Of a stretch of 35,259 bases of DNA, positions 1-7,621 are shown piece by piece (position 1 is the stretch's first letter; every line of letters starts with the position of its first letter). The position numbers and the translations under genes were made by a program. The stretch comes from a virus: IMG/VR virus record IMGVR_UViG_3300020195_001440, positions 1-35,259 of that record, one strand, 5' to 3'. The notes under the pieces were generated by a model. That model had not been told where the DNA came from and did no database searches. It saw nothing but the letters and a program-made list of their open reading frames with translations.

Positions 1-2070
1 TCATGCGCGGCCCCCTGCGGGTGCGACAATCTGATCCAGCAGGCCTTCCGCCTCCTGCTGCAAAGCCGTCAAATCCGTCTTGATCTGAGCAAGCGTGCGC
101 AGCGGCGCAGGCTTGTAGAAATGGCGGGTGAAGGAAATCTCGTATCCTATCTGGGTCTTGTCGTGGTCGATCCACGCATCGTGCACATGCGCGAGGACTT
201 CGCGCCGGAAGAATGCGTCAACCCCGCCGTCATCGAGAAGCGGCACCTGCTCGGTGTCGCGCAGGTCTGCGTCCGGCTCGTATTCTACGCCGTCCTTGGT
301 TTTCTTCTTGATCACCTGCTCGGCCGATTCGTCCTTGGCGGTGAACGCTCCATAGATAGCCTTGAGGTCCGGCCCGCGCAGCCGGAGGTCCATCTTCTTG
401 AGCGCCGCCTCGAACCGCTGCTGGACCACATTGAAATCCATGTGCGGTTTCGATCCGCCGGCGATTCCCATGAGCAACTCGGCAGCCTGGTGAAGGCCCT
501 TGTCGGCCGTCTTCTTGAAGGCGGCGAGCTTCTCCGGCGTAACGTGCGTGGCCAGGCGCAAGGGGCGCTCCACGGTGATCTTCCAATACCCGAACGCCTC
601 GTTGGGAAATATCTTCGACTGCGGGGTGTCCTTGAAGCCCAGGAACAGGTCGGTGATGCGCTTGATGTCGTCTGCGGAGAACTCGCAATTCTTCTTGCCA
701 AGGTTCTTGCGGAGCGGCTTGAACCACTCCGTGGCGTCGATGAGTTGGACCTTGCCTTTGCGGCGCTTGGGCTTGCGGTTGCTCAGCACCCAGATATACG
801 TGGCGATGCCGGTGTTGTAGAACATGTTGAGCGGCAGCGCGATGATGGCTTCGAGCCAATCGTTCTCGATGATCCAGCGGCGGATGTTGGATTCACCCGA
901 CCCGGCGTCTCCGGTGAACAGCGACGAGCCGTTATGGACCTCGGCGATGCGGCTGCCCAGCGGGGTCTTGTGTTTCATCTTCGCCAGCTTGTTCACCAGG
1001 AACAGGAGCTGGCCGTCGCTGGAGCGAGTGAGGAGGGAGTATTCGGGGTCGCCGGCGTGTTCGATGATGAAACGGGGGTCTTTGATGCCGTCCTTGCCGC
1101 CCATCTTGTCGAGGTCGGTTTTCCAGGACTTGCCGTAGGGTGGATTGGAAAGCATGAAGTCGAACTCCATGCTCACAAATCCGTCTGCCGAGAGCGTAGA
1201 CCCGTGGCGGAAGTTCTCGGCCTCACTGCCTTCGCCCTTGAGCAAGAGGTCGGCCTTGGTGATGGCGTAGGTTTCGGCGTTGACCTCCTGGCCGTAGAGG
1301 TGGATGGAGGCTTCCTTCTTATGCTCCTTGGCCAACTCACGGAGGCGGGTTTCGGCGACGGTCAGCATACCGCCGGTGCCGCACGCCCCGTCATAGACGG
1401 TGTATGTGGCATCCTGAATCTGCTTGGCGACGGGTAGGAAGATCAGGTCGGCCATGAGCGAGACCACATCGCGCGGCGTGAAGTGTTCGCCGGCCTCCTC
1501 GTTGTTCTCCTCATTGAAGCGCCGGATCAGTTCCTCGAAGACCGTGCCCATGCCGTGGTTGTCCAGCGCCGCCAGGCGGATGGTGCCATCATCGTTCTTC
1601 ACCGGCGTCGGGCCGAGGTTGATGTCGCGGTCGAGGAATTTCTCGATCATCGCCCCGACCAGGTCGTGTTCGTGGAGCGTGGGAATCTGGTTATGGAACT
1701 TGAACTTCTGGAGGATTTCCTTGACGTTCTCAGAGAAACCATCGAGGTAGGTCTCAAAGTCGGCCTTAAGCTGCGCCGCCTTGCCTCGGTTCTTCAGGTC
1801 TTTGAGCGTGAACGGCGAGGCGTTGTAGAAGGCCTGGCCGGAGAATTTGCGGAGGGCGGCATCCTGGTTGGCGATCTTCGCCTTGTCCAGATTGGCCTTC
1901 ATCTTGAGGACGGCGTCCTTCGTGGGCTCCAGCACGGCGTCGAGCCGGCGGATGACGACCATCGGCAGGATCACGTCGCGGTACTTGCCACGGACGTAAA
2001 CATCGCGCAGCACATCGTCGGCGATGCCCCAGATGAAATTGGCGATCCAGTTGAGCTGTCCGTTGTCCAT
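1..2070 (-). CDS. hsdM: Type I restriction-modification system, modification (M) subunit
   Basis: N6-adenine methyltransferase subunit of a type I R-M complex; with an HsdS subunit it methylates the recognition site, and with HsdR it restricts unmodified DNA. The protein has 689 residues: an N-terminal HsdM helical domain (about 1-150), the SAM-binding motif DGACGTGG at 227-234 and the catalytic NPPY at 309-312, preceded by the typical EHFTPRDVV segment at about 195-203. I chose the start at 2070, whose MDNGQLNWIANFIWG opening is typical of the family; an upstream in-frame start would overlap the HTH gene. It is longer than the classical 529-residue EcoKI HsdM but matches the long HsdM subfamily. 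Its TGA at 1-3 overlaps an ATG whose gene runs off the window; hsdS would be expected there, which is inference. No frame damage is visible. Confidence 0.93.
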   Translation of the reverse strand: MDNGQLNWIANFIWGIADDVLRDVYVRGKYRDVILPMVVIRRLDAVLEPTKDAVLKMKANLDKAKIANQDAALRKFSGQAFYNASPFTLKDLKNRGKAAQLKADFETYLDGFSENVKEILQKFKFHNQIPTLHEHDLVGAMIEKFLDRDINLGPTPVKNDDGTIRLAALDNHGMGTVFEELIRRFNEENNEEAGEHFTPRDVVSLMADLIFLPVAKQIQDATYTVYDGACGTGGMLTVAETRLRELAKEHKKEASIHLYGQEVNAETYAITKADLLLKGEGSEAENFRHGSTLSADGFVSMEFDFMLSNPPYGKSWKTDLDKMGGKDGIKDPRFIIEHAGDPEYSLLTRSSDGQLLFLVNKLAKMKHKTPLGSRIAEVHNGSSLFTGDAGSGESNIRRWIIENDWLEAIIALPLNMFYNTGIATYIWVLSNRKPKRRKGKVQLIDATEWFKPLRKNLGKKNCEFSADDIKRITDLFLGFKDTPQSKIFPNEAFGYWKITVERPLRLATHVTPEKLAAFKKTADKGLHQAAELLMGIAGGSKPHMDFNVVQQRFEAALKKMDLRLRGPDLKAIYGAFTAKDESAEQVIKKKTKDGVEYEPDADLRDTEQVPLLDDGGVDAFFRREVLAHVHDAWIDHDKTQIGYEISFTRHFYKPAPLRTLAQIKTDLTALQQEAEGLLDQIVAPAGGRA

Positions 2071-2081
2071 ACCGTGTTCAC

Positions 2082-2276
2082 TCACTTCTTCGCGGGCCGG
2101 GCCACGTCGCCGAGCCAGTTGTCGATGATGTCCTTGTGAAACCGCCAGTGCCGGCCCACTTTCGTGCCCGGCACCTTGCCTTCCGCGCACAGCTTATAAA
2201 GCGTGGACGTCGAGAGCTTCAGGTACACGGCGAGATCATCAATCGTCATCACCGTGTCGTGCGTCTGTTTGGCCAT
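2082..2276 (-). CDS. AlpA/excisionase-type helix-turn-helix DNA-binding protein
   Basis: Small 64-residue protein with a MerR/AlpA-like (HTH_17) fold. Residues 10-55 hold the pattern MTIDDLAVYLKLS...TLYKL...GKVPGTKVGRHWRF, in which the second part is the usual wing of this family. Such proteins act as excisionases or as small transcription factors. It lies 11 bases upstream of hsdM on the same strand, so here a role as controller of the R-M operon is likely; this is inference. The start has a clear ribosome binding site (GGAGGAAAATAG before ATG). A sigma-70-like promoter lies about 65 bases upstream (see 2343-2371). The promoter, leader and first five codons recur about 394 bases upstream. 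Confidence 0.85.
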   Translation of the reverse strand: MAKQTHDTVMTIDDLAVYLKLSTSTLYKLCAEGKVPGTKVGRHWRFHKDIIDNWLGDVARPAKK

Positions 2277-2342
2277 CTATTTTCCTCCGCGTTGGAGCAA
2301 GCGGCAAAGCCGCCCTGTCGGCCTCGCGGGCTAAGTGACACC

Positions 2343-2371
2343 ATTTGACTGTTATTCGCCATTGGTGTCAA
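2343..2371 (-). promoter_or_regulatory. Sigma-70-type promoter for the HTH-hsdM operon
   Basis: Read on the minus strand, TTGACA (2366-2371) is a perfect -35 box, followed after exactly 17 bases by TCAAAT (2343-2348), a 4/6 match to the -10 box. The predicted transcript would begin near 2336, giving a leader of about 60 bases before the HTH gene. The same two boxes with the same spacing occur at 2737-2765, which supports function. Confidence 0.6.
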
Positions 2372-2413
2372 TCCCACGGACGAGCGGGGGTATGACATAG
2401 CGCTGTCAGGGGC

Positions 2414-2458
2414 AAGAAAAACGCCCGGCTGGCCGAAGCCGCGCCGAGCGCTTCCGGG
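2414..2458 (-). terminator. Probable rho-independent terminator of the short upstream unit
   Basis: On the minus strand CCCGG (2454-2458) pairs with CCGGG (2424-2428), with a further GGC/GCC stem inside, and the hairpin is followed by CGTTTTTCTT (2414-2423). It would end a transcript of about 315 bases starting at the 2737-2765 promoter, just before the next promoter begins. The stem is imperfect and I judged it by eye. Confidence 0.45.
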
Positions 2459-2485
2459 ACGAAATTGGTGTGGCCATCAGCGACC

Positions 2486-2653
2486 TCATGCCACGGATGA
2501 GGCCCCTTGCTCGCGAAGCGCGTCCAGATACGGCGTCAACTGACGGCACGACTCGGGGATCTGTCGCGCCACACAGGCGGCCAGCAGTCGCCGGCGCGAT
2601 TCGGCGCTCGTATGGATCGCCAGCGGGCAGCGGCCCAGGGCAGTCGTTGTCAT
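2486..2653 (-). CDS. Possible small protein (55 residues), unknown
   Basis: This 55-residue frame lies between the second promoter copy and the putative terminator. Its codons favour G/C at the third position, and the product (segments LAACVARQIPES and QLTPYLDALREQG) looks like an ordinary helical protein. The competing frame starting at the duplicated MAKQT codons (2406-2669, 87 residues) has a less protein-like sequence. No strong ribosome binding site precedes 2653. I do not recognise a family. The transcript could instead be a non-coding RNA, or the region could be the remnant of a gene that once followed the duplicated leader. Confidence 0.3.
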   Translation of the reverse strand: MTTTALGRCPLAIHTSAESRRRLLAACVARQIPESCRQLTPYLDALREQGASSVA

Positions 2654-2736
2654 CTGTCTGCTTGGCCATCTGCATTCCATCCGCGTTGGTGAGGGAGTCG
2701 AAACCGCCCCCAACGGCGTCGCGGCAGCGAACCAGT

Positions 2737-2765
2737 ATTTCACAGTTATTGTCTGTTGGTGTCAA
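2737..2765 (-). promoter_or_regulatory. Second copy of the sigma-70-type promoter
   Basis: Minus-strand TTGACA (2760-2765), a 17-base spacer, then TGAAAT (2737-2742). Boxes and spacing match the promoter at 2343-2371 although the surrounding sequence has diverged. It would drive the short unit at 2414-2730. The 2654-2827 stretch otherwise holds only leader sequence and a 6-base-pair hairpin (2788-2793 with 2800-2805) downstream of the glycosyltransferase gene. Confidence 0.55.
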
Positions 2766-2827
2766 TCTGCAAGCGCTGCTACGACAGCGATTTGCATCGA
2801 AATCGGGCATCGGCTGACTATACGGCG

Positions 2828-4555
2828 TCAGTCGCCGCAGCAAGATGTGGAGTGGAAGGCGTGCAGCAGGCGCGAAGCCTCGGGAATGTTGGGGGAATAG
2901 GTAGGCGCGACCAGATCTTGAACTGGCCCCGTTCGCAGCGTTGCCAGCACGCCGGTGATCGTGTCGGCCACACGATCCGTAGCGAAGGCGTCCGTGGCAG
3001 CGTGGCGCACGGTGTCGCGGTTCATCGCCATCGCCGAGGCCAGCGCGTGGACGAAGGCCTGAAGCGCGATTTGGTCCCCGTCGCTCGCGATGGAAGATCG
3101 TCCCGGCGGCAGACGATCCACCAACATCCCCGTCACGCCGTGCTGGACGAACGCCGCGCCGGTGCGGACACCCACGACCGGGCAACCGGCCAGAAGGATT
3201 TCCTGTAGCGCCAGCGGCCCGTGGTCGTCGTCGGCGAGGTAGGCGCAGGCCCGCGACTTCCGCGCCGCATCGTACAGCTGCGCGCGGCGGTACTGGCCGT
3301 AATGAATCTGGATGTGGCGCGAGAACAGCTCCCCCAGGTGCTCCAGTAGGCCGGGGCGGTGACCGTTCTTCGCGTAGATCAGCAGATCGTACTCGTCCGA
3401 CAGCGGCTCGCCCGGCCACGGGTCGATGGGGTAGGGCCAGAGATGGATGGGCGCGGTGTTGGCCGGCCCACGATGTTTGGCGATCAGTTCACGATACCAC
3501 TCGCTGTGGCAGAACATCGCCCGGCAGTTCTTGGCGTCCAGCAGAGCGCATTCCTCGGCGTCGATCCGGGGAGAAGCGGAATGGGTGAACAGCATGTTCG
3601 GCCCCTGCACGAAGGGCAGGCCCTGGGTGTCCCACCATATGGCGTATTGCCGATCATCCCAATGCCAGAACCAGGGCAACGCACCCTTGCTGGCCGGCAA
3701 TGGTTTTATCGATAACCAGTCGAGCCCACCCTCAATCCGTTTCCGCAGCGCCTTCTGAAGCGCGAACATGCCATTGCTCGGTCCGTCGCCGCCGGGCGCG
3801 TTGACCGGGCCGATTAATTCAACCGGCATCCTGCCATCGCGGCCGCTGACATGCGGGCCAAAAGCATAGCGCTGGATGATGGGCACCTTCGTGTAGTCCC
3901 GTGGCCAGCCGATCGCCAGCGCCACCTTGTCCGTTTTGGGCTTGGACAGCTCCTGGTATCCTCGCTCGCCCATGTAACTCAGGTGGTAGCTGCCGTTGTT
4001 GACGCGGTAGATGTAGAACGGTGGCGCGAGCCGGGAGGGATCGCATTGTCCCACGCCCGCCGCCGTCAGCCGTCCGGCCAATTCCTGATCCTCACCATTG
4101 TCGAACGCGCCATAACCATGCACGCGCTGGAACGCACCACGCCGGAATGCCCATCCCCCGTGATACAAACCCCCGGTATTCCGCTCCTTCAGCGCATCAC
4201 CCTCCTCCAGCAGCACGACGCTTGGCCGGGACCATTGGGCGCGGCCCAGCGCCAGGGCCGAGGTCTTAAACCAGTGCGGAAGGTAGATGTCATCATCATC
4301 GGCGACCAGGAACCCTTCCACATCCGGCGAGGCCAGGGCGGCGCAGGCATTACGTTTCTCCCCAAGGGAATGGAAGCGCCGGGGCACCGAGATTAGCCGC
4401 CAGCCGTCCCCCTCCTGGTTCTCGTACTGCCCGGCATCATCCAGGATGATCAATTCCCGTATCTCCTTGGGGTAGTCCTGGCGCAGGAATGATTCGACCA
4501 GATGGCCAAGCGTCTGGGGCCGGAGATAGGTGCAACAGAGCGCGGCGAGTTTCAT
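2828..4555 (-). CDS. Two-domain glycosyltransferase (GT-A family 2 fused to a GT-B-like domain)
   Basis: A 575-residue protein with two sugar-transfer domains. Residues 1 to about 235 form a GT2-type GT-A fold: LAALCCTYLRP at the start, LDD at 38-40, the metal/nucleotide-sugar DDDD at 86-89 and a likely catalytic acidic pair in NGEDQEL (153-159). Residues about 245-540 form a GT-B-like domain with HSEWYRELI near 350 and a family-4-like sugar-nucleotide loop (446-480: GPLALQEILLAGCPVVGV, then HGVTG). No signal peptide or membrane segment is seen, so it should be cytoplasmic. Its ATG overlaps the stop of the preceding glycosyltransferase (ATGA). It is the last gene of the leftward late operon. 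The substrate is unknown; placement suggests the Ser-rich tail protein two genes upstream or a host surface glycan. Confidence 0.85.
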   Translation of the reverse strand: MKLAALCCTYLRPQTLGHLVESFLRQDYPKEIRELIILDDAGQYENQEGDGWRLISVPRRFHSLGEKRNACAALASPDVEGFLVADDDDIYLPHWFKTSALALGRAQWSRPSVVLLEEGDALKERNTGGLYHGGWAFRRGAFQRVHGYGAFDNGEDQELAGRLTAAGVGQCDPSRLAPPFYIYRVNNGSYHLSYMGERGYQELSKPKTDKVALAIGWPRDYTKVPIIQRYAFGPHVSGRDGRMPVELIGPVNAPGGDGPSNGMFALQKALRKRIEGGLDWLSIKPLPASKGALPWFWHWDDRQYAIWWDTQGLPFVQGPNMLFTHSASPRIDAEECALLDAKNCRAMFCHSEWYRELIAKHRGPANTAPIHLWPYPIDPWPGEPLSDEYDLLIYAKNGHRPGLLEHLGELFSRHIQIHYGQYRRAQLYDAARKSRACAYLADDDHGPLALQEILLAGCPVVGVRTGAAFVQHGVTGMLVDRLPPGRSSIASDGDQIALQAFVHALASAMAMNRDTVRHAATDAFATDRVADTITGVLATLRTGPVQDLVAPTYSPNIPEASRLLHAFHSTSCCGD

Positions 4556-5604
4556 GCGGCGGCCCTCGCAGTCACGGCAAGGGAATCGAATAGCCGTTTC
4601 CAGCCTGCCCAGATCACGTCGGGATTCACGAGCTTGTTCACCAGCCGGTCGTGGGCAGCGTGGATGATCCGCAGCCGCAGTTCTTCATCATGCGCCAGCA
4701 TGGCCGTGTAATGGGCGAGTTCGCAGTCGTCATCGCCCAGGAAGCCGGTCACCCCATGCTCGACCATCTCCCGCCAACCCCACAGGTTCTGGGTGACGAT
4801 CGGCACGCCGCACGCCATCGCCTCCAGTCCGGCGCGTGGCCAGTTCTCCCGAGCGCCGCCATTGACGGGTAGGGTGCAATGCAGGCGGCCGAAGAACTGC
4901 TGGGGCGTGATGGCGACCGGCCGCAGGCAGTCGGCCCATTCCGGGGGCGTTCCCAGCTTGGCGTGGGTGCGCTCGTCCATGCCCAGCATCAGCGCCCGCA
5001 GGTTGCCGTACTGGATACGCTGGTAGATCGGCCAGGTATTGCTGGACCACTTGTCCTGGTCGGGACGGGCGGCGCGGCCGACGACGAACGGCTCATTCCT
5101 GGCATGGGGGCGGGGGTTGAATTCCCACTCGTTGAGATCGAACGCGCCCCGGATGAGATGGCCGCTGGCGGGGTTGTATCCGTACTGGGCCAATTGCGGC
5201 TCGATCTGGTCGCGCTGGAACTGGCTTTGATAGACCATCCCGTCCATCGGGCCGTTCTCGGCGAAGAGGTGTTTCTCGTGGTCAAACAGGAAGGTCATGC
5301 AGTTGAGCCAGACCAGCGGGCATCCCAGCGCCCGCAGGCGCGGGCAGACCGAGATGAACTGGTCGTTGCAGAACCCCACGGTCGGGCAGCCAGGTAATTC
5401 CCGCACGCGCTCGATCTCGTCGGGCTTGACCTCGTGCGTGACGCAGCCCAGTTCATCGAGGCGGGCACGCCAGCGCGGGTCCGCCTGCCAGGTGGGGATC
5501 AGGTGAACGTCCAAGCCGAAGCGCCGCCAGATCTTGATGGTGTGCCAGGCCTCGGTGTTGGCCCCGCCCATCTCGCCGGGATATCCGATCAGAAAGACGC
5601 GCAT
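4552..5604 (-). CDS. GT4-family (GT-B fold) glycosyltransferase
   Basis: A 350-residue cytoplasmic glycosyltransferase. The N-terminal Rossmann half opens with MRVFLIGYPGEMGGANTEAW, where the Gly-rich loop is expected to bind the acceptor. The C-terminal half carries the family motif ENWPRAGLEAMACGVPIV (253-270) followed by WREMVEHGVTGFL, with the conserved E-x7-E-like spacing that contacts the nucleotide sugar. I chose the start at 5604: it follows a GGAG ribosome binding site and lies 13 bases after the stop of the Ser-rich tail gene, while longer frames run through that gene. It overlaps the next glycosyltransferase by four bases, so the two are probably translated together. Function by family is firm; the sugar and acceptor are not known. 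Confidence 0.88.
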   Translation of the reverse strand: MRVFLIGYPGEMGGANTEAWHTIKIWRRFGLDVHLIPTWQADPRWRARLDELGCVTHEVKPDEIERVRELPGCPTVGFCNDQFISVCPRLRALGCPLVWLNCMTFLFDHEKHLFAENGPMDGMVYQSQFQRDQIEPQLAQYGYNPASGHLIRGAFDLNEWEFNPRPHARNEPFVVGRAARPDQDKWSSNTWPIYQRIQYGNLRALMLGMDERTHAKLGTPPEWADCLRPVAITPQQFFGRLHCTLPVNGGARENWPRAGLEAMACGVPIVTQNLWGWREMVEHGVTGFLGDDDCELAHYTAMLAHDEELRLRIIHAAHDRLVNKLVNPDVIWAGWKRLFDSLAVTARAAA

Positions 5605-5617
5605 GGTGCATTCTCCA

Positions 5618-7621
5618 TCAATCAGAGGAGGAGGAATCTCCCTCTCCGCTGCTGCTGTCTCCAGAACTGCTGTCGCCGCTGCTGCTATCCCCGCTCGAAC
5701 TGCCGTCGTTCCCGGAACTGCTGCTGTCACCGCTGGAGGAGTCGGTGCCGCTGCTCGAATCGTCATAGGAACTGGATGAGGTGGACGGGCTGGTCGGCCC
5801 GCCGCTGGAAGTTTGCGACGATGAGGACGGCGGGTTGCTGCTCGACGATGAGGATGATGGCGCTGAAGACGACATGGTGACTCCCGAAGAGGATGAAGAA
5901 CCGCTGGACGAACTGCTGCCCGGCGGCGGCGGCGGGTTGCCTGACGATGATCCCGGAGGCCCGCTGCTCGACGGCGCGGAGGAACTGCCGCCGGAGGAAG
6001 ATTGACCCGAAGACGAGGGAGCCGACGATGATGGGCCGGAGGACGATTGGCCCGATGAGGAGGGCGCAGAGGATGAACCCGACGAACTGCTGCCCGAAGA
6101 GGATGATCCGCTGCTGGAACTGCCGCAGCATTTGCAGCAGCAGCATCCGGCCTGGTGATCCAGCGTCCACGGCCCGGTGGTCTTGGTCAGCGCGCCGCCG
6201 ACCAGCGTGATCGTCACGGTGCGGAAGTAGACGTTGAGCTTGCCGTCCTCACAGCGCACGTCGGTTTCGTTGATGGTGACGCCGCCGCCGGACGACCCGC
6301 TTCCCGAAGAACCGCTCCCGGATGACCCGCTCCCGGAGGAACCGCTGCCCGAGGAACTCGATCCCGACGATGAGCCGCCCGATGACGATGGCGCGCTGGA
6401 CGAGGACGATGAACCGGATGATCCGCTGCTCGAGCCGCCGCTGCCGGAGGAGGATTCGCAGCACCCCTCGCCCAGGTTCAGCACCTCCCACTTGCAGCTG
6501 TCGGCGTAGTGCTTCGCCATGCCGTAGGTGCCGGCGGGGACGAAGCTGGGCTTGTCGCAGGTGCAGGTGCCGCCGGATGACCCCTGGCACTTGCAGATGT
6601 TCGGGCAGACCACGCCGACCGAGTCATGCACGGTGAACGTCAGGTCGACCGGGCACCAGCGCCCGTACTGATACAGCACCAGCTTCGCCAGCGCCGAGCC
6701 GCATCGAGAGAGCGGCGTCATCAGGCGGAAGCGCCAGTGGTCCTCATACGAATCGATCACCTGCCAGCGCCCATCCTGCTCGTTGAAGTGACACCAGACC
6801 CAGTCGCCGCAGCCGAACTTGGCCGGGAACAGCCCGGTCGCCTTGTGCAGGGCGATGAGTTGCTGGCGATGCTGGCCGGGATAGCCGACGACATGCCAGA
6901 TGGTTTGCGTGGGTTCGCTGCTGGCGGCGGCGTAGGTGCAGGAATCGGTGAAGAAGTAAACCGGGCGGCAGTTCTCCATCTTCGTCCAGCCGTCCGGCTC
7001 GCCGCCGCCTGTCTCTCCCGATGAGCCCGATCCGCTGCACCCCCGGCCCGGCACCCAGGTGCCGTTCAGCTCGAAGATGGCGCACTTCGGCCGATCTCCT
7101 AGCCGCACCACCGCCCACTTGATCCCCAGGCCCGCCTCTTTCCACAGGATGCGGGTCGATCCCCACGGCGCGGTCTTGAGCCGGTCGCACTGGCCTTCAT
7201 CCACATCGGCGAAGCGATCGGTCTCGGTGATCACTCGGATGCGGGCGACGGTGACCCCCGCGACGATAGCCCGGCCGACCCCATCCTCGTCGAGCGGCTC
7301 CTGTAGCACGACGAACTTGCCGAAGTGCTTTTCCTGCGGCACCACGCCCTTGAGCGCCACCTGGTTCTTGAACTCGTCGAGGTTGTCGCCCGGGGCGATG
7401 ATCGGATCATCGATCCCCAGGATGTCGAAGCGTGCCCGCTTCGCCCCGGACTTGTTCTTGGCGAGGATGATCCCAGCCGAGCGGTGCGCGCGGCTGGCCC
7501 CGGACTCGTTGCCGGTCTGATGCTTCTGCACCCATTGCGTCGCGTCGACAAAGGCGTTGTACGCCGCCGCCGGGATGCGGAGCTTCTCGTGGGGGCGAAC
7601 TTTTTGCAGCGGGTCGGCCAT
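5618..7621 (-). CDS. Phage tail protein with long Ser/Gly-rich regions and Cys clusters
   Basis: A 667-residue protein in several parts. Residues 1-195 form an ordinary globular domain (LRIPAAAYNAFVDA at 16-29). Residues 196-387 are a Cys-rich region with several C-x1/2-C pairs (CKC 343-345, CTC 353-355, CC 387-388). Residues 389-447 are a Ser/Gly linker. Residues 448-492 form a small beta-looking module, followed by a CCCCKCC cluster at 493-499. Residues 500-667 are a Ser-rich tail of SSSG, SSSAP and SSSGD units that turns acidic at the end. Serine codons are mixed (AGC, AGT, TCG, TCC, TCT), so the repeats look selected as protein rather than made by DNA slippage. Its ATG overlaps the preceding stop by one base. 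It occupies the tail-tip or fibre slot and is followed directly by two glycosyltransferases. I recognise no enzyme domain. Confidence 0.75.
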   Translation of the reverse strand: MADPLQKVRPHEKLRIPAAAYNAFVDATQWVQKHQTGNESGASRAHRSAGIILAKNKSGAKRARFDILGIDDPIIAPGDNLDEFKNQVALKGVVPQEKHFGKFVVLQEPLDEDGVGRAIVAGVTVARIRVITETDRFADVDEGQCDRLKTAPWGSTRILWKEAGLGIKWAVVRLGDRPKCAIFELNGTWVPGRGCSGSGSSGETGGGEPDGWTKMENCRPVYFFTDSCTYAAASSEPTQTIWHVVGYPGQHRQQLIALHKATGLFPAKFGCGDWVWCHFNEQDGRWQVIDSYEDHWRFRLMTPLSRCGSALAKLVLYQYGRWCPVDLTFTVHDSVGVVCPNICKCQGSSGGTCTCDKPSFVPAGTYGMAKHYADSCKWEVLNLGEGCCESSSGSGGSSSGSSGSSSSSSAPSSSGGSSSGSSSSGSGSSGSGSSGSGSSGSGSSGGGVTINETDVRCEDGKLNVYFRTVTITLVGGALTKTTGPWTLDHQAGCCCCKCCGSSSSGSSSSGSSSSGSSSAPSSSGQSSSGPSSSAPSSSGQSSSGGSSSAPSSSGPPGSSSGNPPPPPGSSSSSGSSSSSGVTMSSSAPSSSSSSSNPPSSSSQTSSGGPTSPSTSSSSYDDSSSGTDSSSGDSSSSGNDGSSSGDSSSGDSSSGDSSSGEGDSSSSD

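Larger units (their letters stand above)
2274..2767 (-). repeat. Diverged duplicate of a promoter, leader and first codons (2274-2373 and 2667-2767)
   Basis: Two segments of about 100 bases, 394 bases apart in the same orientation, share their landmarks in the same order. These are TTGGTGTCAATC (2362-2373 and 2756-2767), GTTATT (2351-2356 and 2745-2750), CCGCGTTGG (2287-2295 and 2681-2689) and an ATG followed by codons for MAKQT (starts at 2276 and 2669). The distance from ATG to the outer box differs by only one base. After the fifth codon the copies no longer align. The second copy has a weaker ribosome binding site (GGATGG against GGAGG). It looks like an old tandem duplication of a control region. 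Confidence 0.7.

Noticed and set aside
2274-2767. The two similar 100-base segments as attachment sites of the prophage
   Set aside because: They are only 394 bases apart, both on the same side of the element, diverged, and contain a matching promoter and start codon. This fits a duplicated control region better than attL/attR.
5618-6500. Repetitive DNA as a CRISPR array or tandem DNA repeat
   Set aside because: The repetition is in the protein (SSSG units) with varied codons; there are no identical repeats with unique spacers of constant length.
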